DNA of 64,000 bases from Mucilaginibacter achroorhodeus (GTDB taxonomy: Bacteria; Bacteroidota; Bacteroidia; Sphingobacteriales; Sphingobacteriaceae), in NCBI RefSeq assembly GCF_007846095.1, contig NZ_VOEI01000006.1, positions 62,001 to 126,000 on the forward strand, in the 5' to 3' direction. Under the pieces are notes generated by a model. That model had not been told where the DNA came from. It did not search any database and worked only from the letters and a program-made list of their open reading frames with translations. Shown piece after piece: positions 43,921 through 53,268 of this stretch. Positions within the stretch are counted from its first letter, which is position 1. Each line of letters starts with the position of its first letter. The position numbers and the translations under genes were made by a program.

Positions 43921-46728
43921 ATGGATCGCCTAAATTATATAAACAGCGGCAACGCTGACCACATCAACTCATTATACGAAGCCTACAAACAAGACCCTGA
44001 ATCAGTAGACTATAGCTGGCAAAAATTCTTCGAAGGATTTCAGTTTGGGCAGGATAATGCTGTTGTTGGCGGTGCGGCCGGAGCCGAAACTCCGGAGCAT
44101 TTTCAAAAAGAAATTAACGTTCTAAATATGATAAATGGCTACCGTTCACGCGGCCATTTATTCTCTAAAACCAACCCTGTACGCAAGCGTCGCAAATACT
44201 TTCCCGGCAAAGAGCTTGAAACCTTTGGTTTAAGCGAAGCCGATATGGATACCGTATTTAACGCTGGTGTTGAAGTTGGCTTAGGCCCCGCCAAACTGCG
44301 CGATATCCGCGAATTGCTTGAGCAAACCTATTGCCAGGCCATTGGTGCAGAGTATACTTACATCCGCAATCCGATAAAACTAAAATGGTTTGAGGACAGG
44401 ATGGAGAAAAAACGCAACACGCCAAATTTCTCTGTAGATGAGAAAAAAGCAATGCTTTCAAAATTGAACGAAGCGGTTGTGTTCGAGAACTTTTTAGGTA
44501 CCAAATTTTTGGGCCAGAAGCGTTTCTCATTAGAAGGTGCCGAGGCGCTGATCCCAGCACTGGATTCAGTTGTTAGGAAAGGCTCTGAGCTGGGTATCGA
44601 GGAGTTTATCATCGGTATGGCTCACCGCGGCCGTTTGAACGTGCTGACAAATATAATGGAGAAAACCTATAAAGAGGTATTCTCTGAGTTTGAAGGGAAA
44701 AACTACGATTCATCGCAATCATTTGGTGGTGATGTTAAATATCACTTGGGTTATTCTACGGATGTGGAAACCAAGCAAGGCAAAAAAGTTCACTTAAGCC
44801 TTTGCCCCAACCCTTCGCACCTGGAGGCAGTAGACCCGGTTGTTGAAGGTATTACCCGCTCAAAAATTGATTTTAAATACAACGGCGACCATTCTAAGAT
44901 TGCGCCGATATTGATACATGGCGACGCCTCTGTAGCCGGACAAGGCATTGTTTACGAGGTATTGCAAATGGAGAAACTGGATGGTTACAGCACAGGCGGT
45001 ACCATTCACCTGGTTATTAATAACCAGATAGGTTTCACTACCAACTATAAGGATGCCCGTTCAAGTACATACTGTACCGATGTTGCAAAAACAGTATTAT
45101 CACCGGTTTTCCACGTAAATGGTGATGATGTTGAGGCATTGGCATATGTTGTTAACCTGGCAATGGAATACCGCCAAGTGTTTAACGAGGATGTGTTTAT
45201 CGATATCCTGTGTTACCGCCGTTATGGCCACAACGAGGCTGATGAACCTAAATTCACCCAGCCGGTATTATACAAAGCTATTGAGGCACACCCTAATCCG
45301 TTGCAGATCTACAGCAAAAAGCTTGTTGCAGATAAAACGGTTGATGAAGGTTACGTAAAAACACTGGAGAAAAACTTCCGTGCCGAGTTGCAGCAAATGC
45401 TTGATGAGGCAAAAGCAGCAGACAGGTTTACCGATACCATCCCGATGTTTGAAGGCGCATGGAAGGGTTTGCACCTGGCTAACCACAGCGAATTCATCAG
45501 CACGCCGGACACATCTGTAAGCGAAGAGGTGATCAGCGAAATTGGTAACACGCTTACTACGTTGCCTAAAGATAAGGTGTTCTTCAAAAAAATAGAGAAA
45601 TTGTTTGAAGACCGCCAGGCTATGGTTAACAAAACCAAAGTGTTTGACTGGGCTATGGGCGAGCAATTAGCTTACGGTACCTTGTTAAAAGAAGGTTTCC
45701 CGGTTAGGTTAAGTGGAGAGGACGTTAAACGCGGTACTTTCTCGCATCGCCATGCGGTATTAACTCTTGCCGATTCTGAAGACGAATACACGCCGCTTGA
45801 GAACATCAATAATGAAGCTAAACTAAGCATCTATAACTCGTTATTATCTGAGTACGGTGTGCTTGGTTTTGAATATGGCTATGCTTTAGCCAACCCTAAC
45901 GCCCTAACCATTTGGGAAGCGCAGTTTGGCGACTTCTTTAATGGTGCACAGATCATAATTGACCAGTACATTGCCAGCGCAGAAACTAAATGGCAGCGCG
46001 GTAATGGTTTGGTAATGTTATTGCCACACGGTTATGAAGGCCAGGGCCCGGAGCACTCATCGGCACGTGTTGAGCGTTTCTTAGAGCTTTGTGCCGATGA
46101 TAATATACAGGTTGCCAATTGTACCACACCTGCAAACTTCTTCCATATTTTAAGAAGGCAGATGCACCGCAGTTTCCGCAAGCCGTTGATCATCTTTACA
46201 CCAAAGAGCTTACTGCGCAGCCCTAATTGTATGTCGCCGCTTGAGGAGTTTACTAATGGCAAATTCCACGAATTGATCGATGACAATTACGTTGATATCA
46301 AAAAGGTTAAACGCGTATTATTATGTACCGGTAAGGTTTATTACGACCTGTTAGAGAAACAACAGACTGATAAACGTAAAGACGTTGCCATTGTACGCGT
46401 AGAGCAATTGTATCCTACGCCGGTTCAGCAGATATTGAAGGTTAAAGCTAAATACGAAAACGCTACCGAATTTATCTGGGTACAGGAAGAACCGGAGAAC
46501 ATGGGTGCATGGCCGTACATTTGCCGTAAGTTCCATGATGATAAGTACCTTAACTTAAGTGTAATCTCTCGTTTGGAAGGTAGCAGTACTGCAACCGGTT
46601 TCGCTAAGCAGCACGCTGCACAACAGGCGCACATCGTTTCAAAGGCGTTTGAGGCACCTGCAGGCAAAAAGGTTAAAGAAAAGATCGAGAAAACCACTGA
46701 AAAAATGGCTAACGCCGGAGCAGATTGA
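43921..46728 (+). CDS. sucA: 2-oxoglutarate dehydrogenase E1 component
   Basis: The 935-residue protein (E. coli SucA 933) starts with the E1o-type N-terminal segment (INSLYEAYKQDPESVDYSWQ) that docks to the complex. It contains GMAHRGRLNVLTNIMEKTYK, VHLSLCPNPSHLEAVDPVVE, GDASVAGQGIVYE and CYRRYGHNEADEPKFTQP, all in the thiamine-diphosphate-binding half, and EFGYALANP-like motifs in the pyrimidine-binding half. It decarboxylates 2-oxoglutarate and passes the succinyl group to the E2 lipoyl arm, in the TCA cycle. The E2 gene follows 112 bases downstream. No E3 gene lies here. Confidence 0.97.
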   Translation: MDRLNYINSGNADHINSLYEAYKQDPESVDYSWQKFFEGFQFGQDNAVVGGAAGAETPEHFQKEINVLNMINGYRSRGHLFSKTNPVRKRRKYFPGKELETFGLSEADMDTVFNAGVEVGLGPAKLRDIRELLEQTYCQAIGAEYTYIRNPIKLKWFEDRMEKKRNTPNFSVDEKKAMLSKLNEAVVFENFLGTKFLGQKRFSLEGAEALIPALDSVVRKGSELGIEEFIIGMAHRGRLNVLTNIMEKTYKEVFSEFEGKNYDSSQSFGGDVKYHLGYSTDVETKQGKKVHLSLCPNPSHLEAVDPVVEGITRSKIDFKYNGDHSKIAPILIHGDASVAGQGIVYEVLQMEKLDGYSTGGTIHLVINNQIGFTTNYKDARSSTYCTDVAKTVLSPVFHVNGDDVEALAYVVNLAMEYRQVFNEDVFIDILCYRRYGHNEADEPKFTQPVLYKAIEAHPNPLQIYSKKLVADKTVDEGYVKTLEKNFRAELQQMLDEAKAADRFTDTIPMFEGAWKGLHLANHSEFISTPDTSVSEEVISEIGNTLTTLPKDKVFFKKIEKLFEDRQAMVNKTKVFDWAMGEQLAYGTLLKEGFPVRLSGEDVKRGTFSHRHAVLTLADSEDEYTPLENINNEAKLSIYNSLLSEYGVLGFEYGYALANPNALTIWEAQFGDFFNGAQIIIDQYIASAETKWQRGNGLVMLLPHGYEGQGPEHSSARVERFLELCADDNIQVANCTTPANFFHILRRQMHRSFRKPLIIFTPKSLLRSPNCMSPLEEFTNGKFHELIDDNYVDIKKVKRVLLCTGKVYYDLLEKQQTDKRKDVAIVRVEQLYPTPVQQILKVKAKYENATEFIWVQEEPENMGAWPYICRKFHDDKYLNLSVISRLEGSSTATGFAKQHAAQQAHIVSKAFEAPAGKKVKEKIEKTTEKMANAGAD

Positions 46729-46840
46729 TTTTTGAGTGACGGTGAGTGGTGCCAGATCCCGGGAAGAGAATTATCCGGTACCCCGCACCAAGATCCCGCT
46801 CTTAACTAAATAGAAAACTACAACTACTATCAATACTAAT

Positions 46841-48433
46841 ATGAGTTTAGAAATAAAAGTTCCGCCGGTAGGCGAATCCATTACCGAAGTAACCCTGGCA
46901 TCCTGGAAAAAGAAGGATGGCGACCAAGTAGAAATGGACGAAGTGATTGCTGAATTGGAATCAGACAAAGCAACCTTTGAACTTACCGCAGAAAAGGCCG
47001 GAACTTTAAAAATTGCAGCTGCCGAAGGCGATACCTTAGCTATTGGTGCTGTTGTGGCTACCATTGAAGAAGGTGGTGCTGCAGAAAGCGCGCCGGCTGC
47101 TGATAGCGCACCTGCCACTACTGCCGACGGCAACAAACCAGCCACAGCCGATAGTCCGGAAAATCCTGCAAACGCTTACGCACCTGCACCACAGGCTGGC
47201 GGCGGCGAATCATTAGAGATAAAAGTTCCGCCGGTTGGTGAGTCTATAACAGAGGTAACCTTATCGCGCTGGATCAAAAAAGATGGCGAGGCGGTTGAAA
47301 TGGACGAAGCCATTGCCGAACTGGAATCAGACAAAGCAACTTTTGAACTGACTGCTGAAAAAGCCGGTACTTTAAAAACCTTGGCTAATGAAGGCGATAC
47401 TCTTGCCATTGGTGCCGTAGTTTGTAAAATTGAAGGTGCTGCCGCTGGTGCTGCACCTGTACAGGTTACCCCATCGGTTGCTGATAAAGTGAACGAGTCT
47501 CCGCAAGCGGCTCCATCAAAAGGTACTACTTATGCATCGGGCACACCATCGCCTGCTGCTGCCAAAATATTAGCCGAGAAAGGTGTTGATCCTGCGTCCG
47601 TAAACGGATCAGGTGTTGATGGCCGTATCACTAAAGGTGATGCACTTGGCGCGCAGGTGGAAAGTCAAAAGCCAAAAATTGAAAGTCAAAAACCGGCTGC
47701 TTCAACTCCTGCGGCTCCTCAAGTAACTGGTACACGTACAGATCGCCGCGAGAAAATGTCTTCGCTTCGTAAAACGGTTGCTAAACGTTTGGTTGCCGTT
47801 AAGAACGAAACTGCGATGTTAACCACCTTTAACGAGGTTGATATGTCGCCTATTATGGAATTGCGCGGTAAATACAAAGATAAATTTAAAGAGAAACATG
47901 GCGTTGGCTTAGGCTTTATGTCGTTCTTCACTAAGGCAGTTACCGAAGCTTTGAAAGAGTGGCCTGCCGTTAACGCCCGTATTGAGGGTGAAGAGATCGT
48001 TTACAGCAACTTTGCTGACGTTTCTATCGCCGTATCTGCACCTAAAGGTTTGGTCGTTCCGGTTATCCGTAATGCTGATAGCTTAAGCCTTGCCGAAATT
48101 GAGAAGGCCATTGTTGTTTTAGCAGGTAAAGCCCGCGAAAATAAACTGACCATCGACGAAATGACTGGCGGTACTTTCACCATCACCAATGGTGGTGTAT
48201 TTGGTTCAATGATGTCGACTCCAATCATCAATGCACCACAATCTGCTATCCTTGGTATGCACAACATTGTTGAACGCCCGGTAGCCGTAAACGGACAAGT
48301 GGTTATCCGCCCGATGATGTACCTGGCCTTATCTTACGATCACCGTATTATTGATGGCCGCGAATCGGTAAGCTTTCTGGTACGGGTTAAACAACTGCTG
48401 GAAGACCCTGCAAGGTTATTGTTAGGTGTTTAA
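46841..48433 (+). CDS. sucB: 2-oxoglutarate dehydrogenase E2 with two lipoyl domains
   Basis: The 530-residue protein has two lipoyl domains of nearly identical sequence (about 1-77 with lipoyl K43, and 123-200 with K165), a Ala/Pro linker, an E3-binding domain (about 230-270; [28 protein letters not shown]), a second linker containing a repeated [12 protein letters not shown], and a catalytic domain ending [11 protein letters not shown] with H501 and D505. It transfers succinyl groups to CoA. Most bacterial E2o proteins carry one lipoyl domain, so two is notable, and the DNA encoding them forms a 230-base direct repeat about 370 bases apart. An acetyl-transferring E2 is less likely because the gene follows E1o. 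Confidence 0.94.
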   Translation: MSLEIKVPPVGESITEVTLASWKKKDGDQVEMDEVIAELESDKATFELTAEKAGTLKIAAAEGDTLAIGAVVATIEEGGAAESAPAADSAPATTADGNKPATADSPENPANAYAPAPQAGGGESLEIKVPPVGESITEVTLSRWIKKDGEAVEMDEAIAELESDKATFELTAEKAGTLKTLANEGDTLAIGAVVCKIEGAAAGAAPVQVTPSVADKVNESPQAAPSKGTTYASGTPSPAAAKILAEKGVDPASVNGSGVDGRITKGDALGAQVESQKPKIESQKPAASTPAAPQVTGTRTDRREKMSSLRKTVAKRLVAVKNETAMLTTFNEVDMSPIMELRGKYKDKFKEKHGVGLGFMSFFTKAVTEALKEWPAVNARIEGEEIVYSNFADVSIAVSAPKGLVVPVIRNADSLSLAEIEKAIVVLAGKARENKLTIDEMTGGTFTITNGGVFGSMMSTPIINAPQSAILGMHNIVERPVAVNGQVVIRPMMYLALSYDHRIIDGRESVSFLVRVKQLLEDPARLLLGV

Positions 48434-48451
48434 GACTATATAATAGAATAA

Positions 48452-48481
48452 ACAGAGCCCGGCAAACGTCGGGCTTTGTTG
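48452..48481 (+). terminator. Intrinsic terminator after sucB
   Basis: CAGAGCCCG-gcaaacgt... pairs with CGGGCTTTG (one G-T wobble), followed by TTGTTGTG. The T-rich end overlaps the -33 element of the next promoter. Confidence 0.75.
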
Positions 48482-48505
48482 TGTTAAGCTTATTAATTAT
48501 ATTTG
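48475..48505 (+). promoter_or_regulatory. Consensus promoter of the toxin-antitoxin module
   Basis: TTTG (48475-48478), a 19-base spacer, and TATATTTG (48498-48505) match the Bacteroidota consensus at every defined position. The -7 box ends three bases before the ATG at 48509, so the mRNA should start at or next to the A of the start codon (leaderless). Confidence 0.78.
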
Positions 48506-48508
48506 GAT

Positions 48509-48682
48509 ATGGGCAAGGTAATAGAGATAGACAAAAACACCACACGCAGCCAATTGGATAAAGAGTTGAACAAGCTTGCCACGAAAAAGGAAGCTATCGA
48601 TCTTAAGAAGTACTTTGGGAAGGTGAAATTTGGCGAAGACGGTTTAGCTTATCAACTCAAAACCCGCAATGAGTGGCAATAA
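48509..48682 (+). CDS. Antitoxin of a VapBC-like module
   Basis: A 57-residue frame, MGKVIEIDKNTTRSQLDKEL then NKLATKKEAIDLKKYFGKVK, is not long but has an ordinary composition and a promoter of its own. It ends overlapping the PIN-domain gene by 14 bases, as is typical of antitoxin-toxin pairs. The short basic, helical N-terminal half could bind DNA and the C-terminal half could wrap the toxin, as in known antitoxins, but I recognise no named family. The assignment rests on context and gene order. Confidence 0.75.
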   Translation: MGKVIEIDKNTTRSQLDKELNKLATKKEAIDLKKYFGKVKFGEDGLAYQLKTRNEWQ

Positions 48683-49040
48683 CATCGTTTTAGACACATC
48701 TTTAATAATTAACTTATTCAATGGTGTTGAAGAAGTTCAAGATTTATTAAGCGGCAGAAGTCTTTTCGTTTCGGTCATATCAGAAATTGAGGTTTTAAGT
48801 TTTTCAGGATTGTCAGTAACTGATAAAGATCTGTTGCGCGACTTCCTATCTAAATGCCATATCGTTGACATTGAACCTGCTATTAAGGAGCTAACAATTG
48901 AAATCAGGGCGAAAACCAAGATGAAGCTTCCGGACGCAATAATTGCTGCTACTGCAATATATTACGATCTTCCTCTATTTACCATGGATAAAGGATTTAA
49001 AAGGCTCGATGATTTGCAAGCAGTAATTTTGTCTTTGTAA
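48669..49040 (+). CDS. vapC: PIN-domain ribonuclease toxin (VapC-like)
   Basis: The 123-residue protein has the PIN-domain acidic residues in the expected order: D9 (IVLDTSLIINL), E39 (SVISEIEVL), D89 (KLPDAIIAATA) and D107 (FTMDKGFKRL). VapC toxins cleave tRNA or rRNA with Mg2+ or Mn2+ and are held inactive by the co-expressed antitoxin. The gene overlaps the antitoxin by 14 bases, giving translational coupling. RNA target is unknown. Confidence 0.9.
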   Translation: MSGNNIVLDTSLIINLFNGVEEVQDLLSGRSLFVSVISEIEVLSFSGLSVTDKDLLRDFLSKCHIVDIEPAIKELTIEIRAKTKMKLPDAIIAATAIYYDLPLFTMDKGFKRLDDLQAVILSL

Positions 49041-49058
49041 TTAATAGCTGACTGTTAT

Positions 49059-49520
49059 CTACACCACCTTTCTCATAGCCATAATATAACCGTTATGCAA
49101 TCCCTCGTGAAAAGGTAAAAAAGCAAGTGCTTCATCGATGTTGCCGATATCTACACCGTAGCGGGTTGTCCAGGTAGGGTAATTGTCAAAAATTTTTGCT
49201 TTATGATCGCTTGCCAGTTTATCAAGGCTGGTGATGAACAATGATTTGATCAACTCGTATTCCCGCTCATCTGCCGGGCCTTCCGGTTTACTGCCAGATT
49301 CATAACGCTTGTAAAAATCATCATCAATCATATCATCCAAACCAGCTTTTAGGTAACATATCTTGTACTGGGTGGCTACCATATGCCCCAGGTTCCAGAT
49401 GATATTGTTGTTAAAACCCGTGGGTATTTTGTTCAACTTCTCCAGGCTGAATTCGGTTAGAATATTCAATATGCTTAAGCGCGTTTTGCGCACAATTTCA
49501 AGTTGTTTGTCAATCATCAT
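49059..49520 (-). CDS. DinB-family putative metal-dependent protein
   Basis: The 153-residue four-helix-bundle protein has metal-ligand-like histidines in WNLGHMVATQ and the pair in PFHEGLHNGYIMAMRKVV, the pattern of DinB_2/YfiT-type proteins. These are typically involved in stress or thiol-transfer chemistry. It converges with the toxin gene (18 bases apart) and diverges from the GT39 gene. A -7 box TAAATTTG lies upstream on the minus strand. Confidence 0.87.
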   Translation of the reverse strand: MMIDKQLEIVRKTRLSILNILTEFSLEKLNKIPTGFNNNIIWNLGHMVATQYKICYLKAGLDDMIDDDFYKRYESGSKPEGPADEREYELIKSLFITSLDKLASDHKAKIFDNYPTWTTRYGVDIGNIDEALAFLPFHEGLHNGYIMAMRKVV

Positions 49521-49537
49521 CGTTGTATTTGTATCAT

Positions 49538-49545
49538 CAAATTTA
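49538..49545 (-). promoter_or_regulatory. Candidate -7 box of the DinB gene
   Basis: On the minus strand TAAATTTG (49545-49538) fits TAnnTTTG, 18 bases ahead of the ATG. No -33 box evident. Confidence 0.45.
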
Positions 49546-49571
49546 AAATAATCACCTCTATAAACTATGTA

Positions 49572-49599
49572 TTGCTTGCGTCAATTTATTTTACATTTG
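49572..49599 (+). promoter_or_regulatory. Promoter of the GT39 operon
   Basis: TTG (49572-49574), a 17-base spacer, and TACATTTG (49592-49599) fit the Bacteroidota consensus. The -7 box ends six bases before the ATG at 49606, predicting a two- to three-base leader. Confidence 0.6.
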
Positions 49600-49605
49600 T
49601 AGCCG

Positions 49606-51315
49606 ATGGATAGCACGGCAGTTAGTCAAAACAACAGATTGGTATGGTACTTTATTTTATGCTGGACGGTATTTAACATCATCCAGTCTGCCACACTCGA
49701 ACTGCATGCCGACGAAGCTTATTACTGGATCTATTCGCGTTTTTTAGCCTGGGGATATTTCGATCATCCGCCTATGGTGGCGGTATTCATCAAACTGGGA
49801 TACGCACTGTTCCAAAACGAATTTGGCGTACGTTTACTAACCGTTTGCTGCAGCAGTATAGCACTTTATACCATATGGCTTGTCGTTAGGCAATATGGGG
49901 TAAGGGCATTGTGGTTTAATCTTATCATTGCCGGTACTTTTATCTTTAACATATACGGCTTTACTACCACGCCTGATGTGCCACTTTTTCTGTTCACGGT
50001 ATTATTCTTCTACTTCTATAAAAAGTATCTCGAGGACGATAACATCAAACTTACCCTGCTGCTGGCGCTGATCATCGCATGCTTGCTGTATAGCAAGTAC
50101 CATGCAGTGTTGGTCATCGGGTTTACCATTATCTCAAATCCGGCTCTGCTTAAGCGTAAAAGTTTCTGGCTGATGACAGGGGTTGCTACCTTGCTTTTTT
50201 TGCCGCATATATTATGGCAGGTTAAACACGGTTATCCAACTATCACCTATCACTTGTTCGATCGTTCTGAGGCGGGTTATCGCATCGACCAAACATTAGG
50301 CTACATCCCAGCGCAACTGGCAATGGGAGGCCCATTCATTGGCTGGTTTATATTTTACGCCGCATTCCGCAACAAAGCTACTGATCCTTTTAAACGCGGA
50401 CTTGTTGTAAACGCCGCAGGGACGTTTATCTTTTTCCTGCTCAATAGTTTGAAAGGTATTGTTGAACCACACTGGACGTTGATTGCATTTATCCCGCTGG
50501 TGATACTGGCGCTGATATCCATACACGAAGCCGGTAAACCATATACCTGGCTAATGAGGCTGGCCGCTGTAAATTTGGTATTCATATTTGTGTTAAGGGC
50601 CTGCCTTATATTTGGCCCTGCCTGGTTACGCAAGGTTGATCAGTTTAAAAGCTACTATGGCTTTAAAGATTGGGCGCATTTGGTTAAGCAGAAGGCAGGC
50701 GATCATTATGTGATCATGAGCGAAGGTTTCCAGAACCCCAGCAAGTACGATTTCTATAATAATACCACCAAAGGCATGAGCTATGATGCACGCGATTACC
50801 GCCGCACCCAATTCAGTTTGTGGCCTATTGAAGATAGCCTGCAGCATAAGCGCATCTATTTACTTTTAAACTGGAATAACCCTGCTGTAACCCGGGATAC
50901 CATACAGAACGAAGCAGGTACCTGGTTTGGTGGTTGGGTAGATGACGTGCGCACTTATCAAAAAGTGACCATAGCAGTGAACACCAAAGAGGTGAAAGCA
51001 AAGCCCGGCCAAAAATTACAATTTGACTTAACTATAACCAACCCATATCCTTTCGCAATTACCTTTGCCAACCTTGGCGTAAAACACCCGGTTTTTCTTG
51101 AAACCTGCTTTTTTATACACACCACACCGGTTGATGTGCAACAAGCAGGCGGCGATTTTAACCGAATCAGTTTGCAAAAAGGCCAAAGCGCGCTTTACAA
51201 AATTACGGCCATTGCGCCGCAAAAGCCGGGCAAATACGATCTGTTTTTTTCGCTGCGTACAGAACCGTTTACCGGCAGCAGGAATAGCCGCTTTATAAAA
51301 TTAATTGTTGAATAA
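49606..51315 (+). CDS. GT39/ArnT-like membrane glycosyltransferase
   Basis: The 569-residue protein has about ten membrane spans in the N-terminal 350 residues and a C-terminal beta-rich domain of about 170 residues. The first loop carries LELHADEAYYWIYS (D36, E37), followed by GYFDHPPMVAV, the catalytic loop of the PMT_2/ArnT family, which transfers sugars from polyprenyl phosphate to lipid A or protein at the periplasmic face. The C-terminal domain (ITNPYPFAITFANLGVKHPV) looks Ig-like. It is first in an operon with the outer-membrane protein gene 9 bases downstream. Substrate unknown. Confidence 0.9.
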   Translation: MDSTAVSQNNRLVWYFILCWTVFNIIQSATLELHADEAYYWIYSRFLAWGYFDHPPMVAVFIKLGYALFQNEFGVRLLTVCCSSIALYTIWLVVRQYGVRALWFNLIIAGTFIFNIYGFTTTPDVPLFLFTVLFFYFYKKYLEDDNIKLTLLLALIIACLLYSKYHAVLVIGFTIISNPALLKRKSFWLMTGVATLLFLPHILWQVKHGYPTITYHLFDRSEAGYRIDQTLGYIPAQLAMGGPFIGWFIFYAAFRNKATDPFKRGLVVNAAGTFIFFLLNSLKGIVEPHWTLIAFIPLVILALISIHEAGKPYTWLMRLAAVNLVFIFVLRACLIFGPAWLRKVDQFKSYYGFKDWAHLVKQKAGDHYVIMSEGFQNPSKYDFYNNTTKGMSYDARDYRRTQFSLWPIEDSLQHKRIYLLLNWNNPAVTRDTIQNEAGTWFGGWVDDVRTYQKVTIAVNTKEVKAKPGQKLQFDLTITNPYPFAITFANLGVKHPVFLETCFFIHTTPVDVQQAGGDFNRISLQKGQSALYKITAIAPQKPGKYDLFFSLRTEPFTGSRNSRFIKLIVE

Positions 51316-51324
51316 CCCACACCG

Positions 51325-52347
51325 ATGATAAAAAAATTACAACTACTATCGTTCTTCCTTATTTTGACAACAATTGCTGCGAAAGCACAAAATGTTGACT
51401 TCCATTTAAACGGTTTCGGATTTTTTGATAACCGCGAATACAAGGAATTTCCTGAGCGGTCGCGCACTTACTCGGGCGTTCGTACAACTATTGATCTTGG
51501 CTTCAACCTTGATAGCAACAACCACTTTATCGCCGGTGCAAATATGCTGCATGAGTTTGGCGGTAAGCCTTTTTTTGTAAAGGTAGATCCTACTATTTAT
51601 TACAGCTTTAACAACAAGAACTGGTTGTTCAATATCGGTGCTTTCTCGCGCGAGGGTTTGCTGACCGATTATCCGCGTGCCATGCTTAACGATACATTAC
51701 GTTACTACCGGCCCAACGTTGAAGGGATGCTAACGCGATTTAAAAACGAGCATTTTACAGAAACTGTCTGGATTGATTGGGTAAGCCGGCAAACGGCTAC
51801 GGATCGTGAGCAGTTTCTCTTCGGGTTTTCAGGTAAGTACCAACCATGGTTAAATGGCCCATTGTATGTATCCCATTACACCTTTATGCTTCATGATGCG
51901 GGGAGTGCAACGCCGGAGCCAAATGATCATATCAAAGATAATGGTGCTATCCAACTGAAACTCGGTGCAAACTTCAGCCATAAAACGTTCCTGGATTCAT
52001 TGAATATCGAAGCCGGTGGCATGATGTCTTTAGAGCGTATACGTGGCGTTGATGGCTTTCAGAAACCTAAGGGCTTTGTAGCCAACGCTTATTTAAGTTA
52101 CTGGCGCGTTGCCTTGTATGATGAGTTTTACAAAGGTGATGGTCACCATATTGAGTATGGCGATGCTTACTACCGTTTTAAAACTTATAACCGCCTCGAT
52201 TTTATTATCACACCGTTTGTTGCCAAAGGGCTACGCGGGCAATTCATATTTAGTTTGCACAATTCGCCGGGCTACAGCAGTAACCAGGAGGCCTTCAGGC
52301 TGGTGTACGATATTGGCAGAAAGAACCTGGTAAGATTTAAGGATTAA
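51325..52347 (+). CDS. Outer-membrane beta-barrel protein of unknown family
   Basis: The 340-residue protein has a signal peptide (MIKKLQLLSFFLILTTIAAK, cleavage near AKA-Q) and a run of amphipathic strands (VDFHLNGFGFFDNREYKEFP; TIDLGFNLDSNNHFIAGANM) suggesting a barrel of 14-16 strands. It ends RFKD rather than in an aromatic residue. I do not recognise a family. The tight 9-base spacing to the GT39 gene suggests that the two form one unit, perhaps for modification and export of a surface molecule. Confidence 0.7.
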   Translation: MIKKLQLLSFFLILTTIAAKAQNVDFHLNGFGFFDNREYKEFPERSRTYSGVRTTIDLGFNLDSNNHFIAGANMLHEFGGKPFFVKVDPTIYYSFNNKNWLFNIGAFSREGLLTDYPRAMLNDTLRYYRPNVEGMLTRFKNEHFTETVWIDWVSRQTATDREQFLFGFSGKYQPWLNGPLYVSHYTFMLHDAGSATPEPNDHIKDNGAIQLKLGANFSHKTFLDSLNIEAGGMMSLERIRGVDGFQKPKGFVANAYLSYWRVALYDEFYKGDGHHIEYGDAYYRFKTYNRLDFIITPFVAKGLRGQFIFSLHNSPGYSSNQEAFRLVYDIGRKNLVRFKD

Positions 52348-52509
52348 ACATTCTTATTAAAGACGCTTCATTTCGAACCATAGCGCGGCACTCAAATACA
52401 ATAAGAAACCGTTAATTGCTTTCGGCATTTAATTCCACAGCAAGATTTATCCCTCATCCCCGTCCAAACAAAACGGGGATTTTCTATATTAGCTTTCCAA
52501 CAATAAACT

Positions 52510-53223
52510 ATGAAAAAGCTAATCAGGATATTCCTGTTTCTCATACTACTATCTCCGGTAAAATTACTTGCGCAGGACAACCGTTTCTCCGGTTGGGGTG
52601 CCTTGTTCCATACCCAGCGCTTTGGTCCACAGTGGGGGCTGTCCTTTGATGCGCAATTCCGGTCGTTTGATGAGTTCAAGTATCTGCAGCACATTCTTTT
52701 ACGCCCATCCGTAAACTATTACTTTGACGGCAACAAAATGGCGGCTCTGGGTTATGCATATATAACCACCAACGGTCGCGATGCAGCAGGCAGCAAAACC
52801 TTTAGGCCCGAGAGCCGTACCTGGCAGCAATTGATCATCAATAGCAAGATCGGTAAGATCTCCACCATGCAGCACCGATTCAGGTTAGAGCAGCGATTTT
52901 TGGGCAACACCACCAACCGCAATGATCATTACTTTTCGCAACGCTTACGTTATTTCGCCAGGGCGGTTATCCCGTTCAAAAAAGATTCAACCTTTGTAAA
53001 AGGGCCGTTCATAGGCTTACAGAACGAGATATTTGTAAACGTGCAGAATAAAGAAAAAGTAAATAAACACTTCTTTGATCAAAATCGTGCATACGTGGCT
53101 TTAGGGTATCGTCTGCATAAAAAGGTAGATGTTGAGGTAGGTTACTTAAACCAGTACGTTAAGCAAGCAGAAGCATACTTTTTTAACCACGTTATACAAA
53201 CTGCCATTTATACACGTTTTTAA
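52510..53223 (+). CDS. DUF2490-family outer-membrane protein
   Basis: The 237-residue protein has a signal peptide (MKKLIRIFLFLILLSPVKLL, cleavage after LLA). The body is that of DUF2490 (FSGWGALFHTQRFGPQWGLS, then LQHILLRPSVNYYFDGNKMA and QHRFRLEQRFLG), a beta-barrel family with no assigned function. It ends in a C-terminal aromatic residue (AIYTRF), as outer-membrane barrels do. It is 162 bases downstream of the previous gene, so may be separately transcribed. Confidence 0.88.
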   Translation: MKKLIRIFLFLILLSPVKLLAQDNRFSGWGALFHTQRFGPQWGLSFDAQFRSFDEFKYLQHILLRPSVNYYFDGNKMAALGYAYITTNGRDAAGSKTFRPESRTWQQLIINSKIGKISTMQHRFRLEQRFLGNTTNRNDHYFSQRLRYFARAVIPFKKDSTFVKGPFIGLQNEIFVNVQNKEKVNKHFFDQNRAYVALGYRLHKKVDVEVGYLNQYVKQAEAYFFNHVIQTAIYTRF

Positions 53224-53268
53224 GCTGAACTTAAATTCTTTTAATTCGAGCTCGGAATATATTAAACC

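Noticed and set aside
45268..45666. 132-residue minus-strand ORF within sucA
   Set aside because: Antisense to highly conserved E1o coding sequence; no independent support.
46842..47445. Long direct repeat that might be a mobile element
   Set aside because: It encodes the two lipoyl domains in frame; gene duplication explains it.
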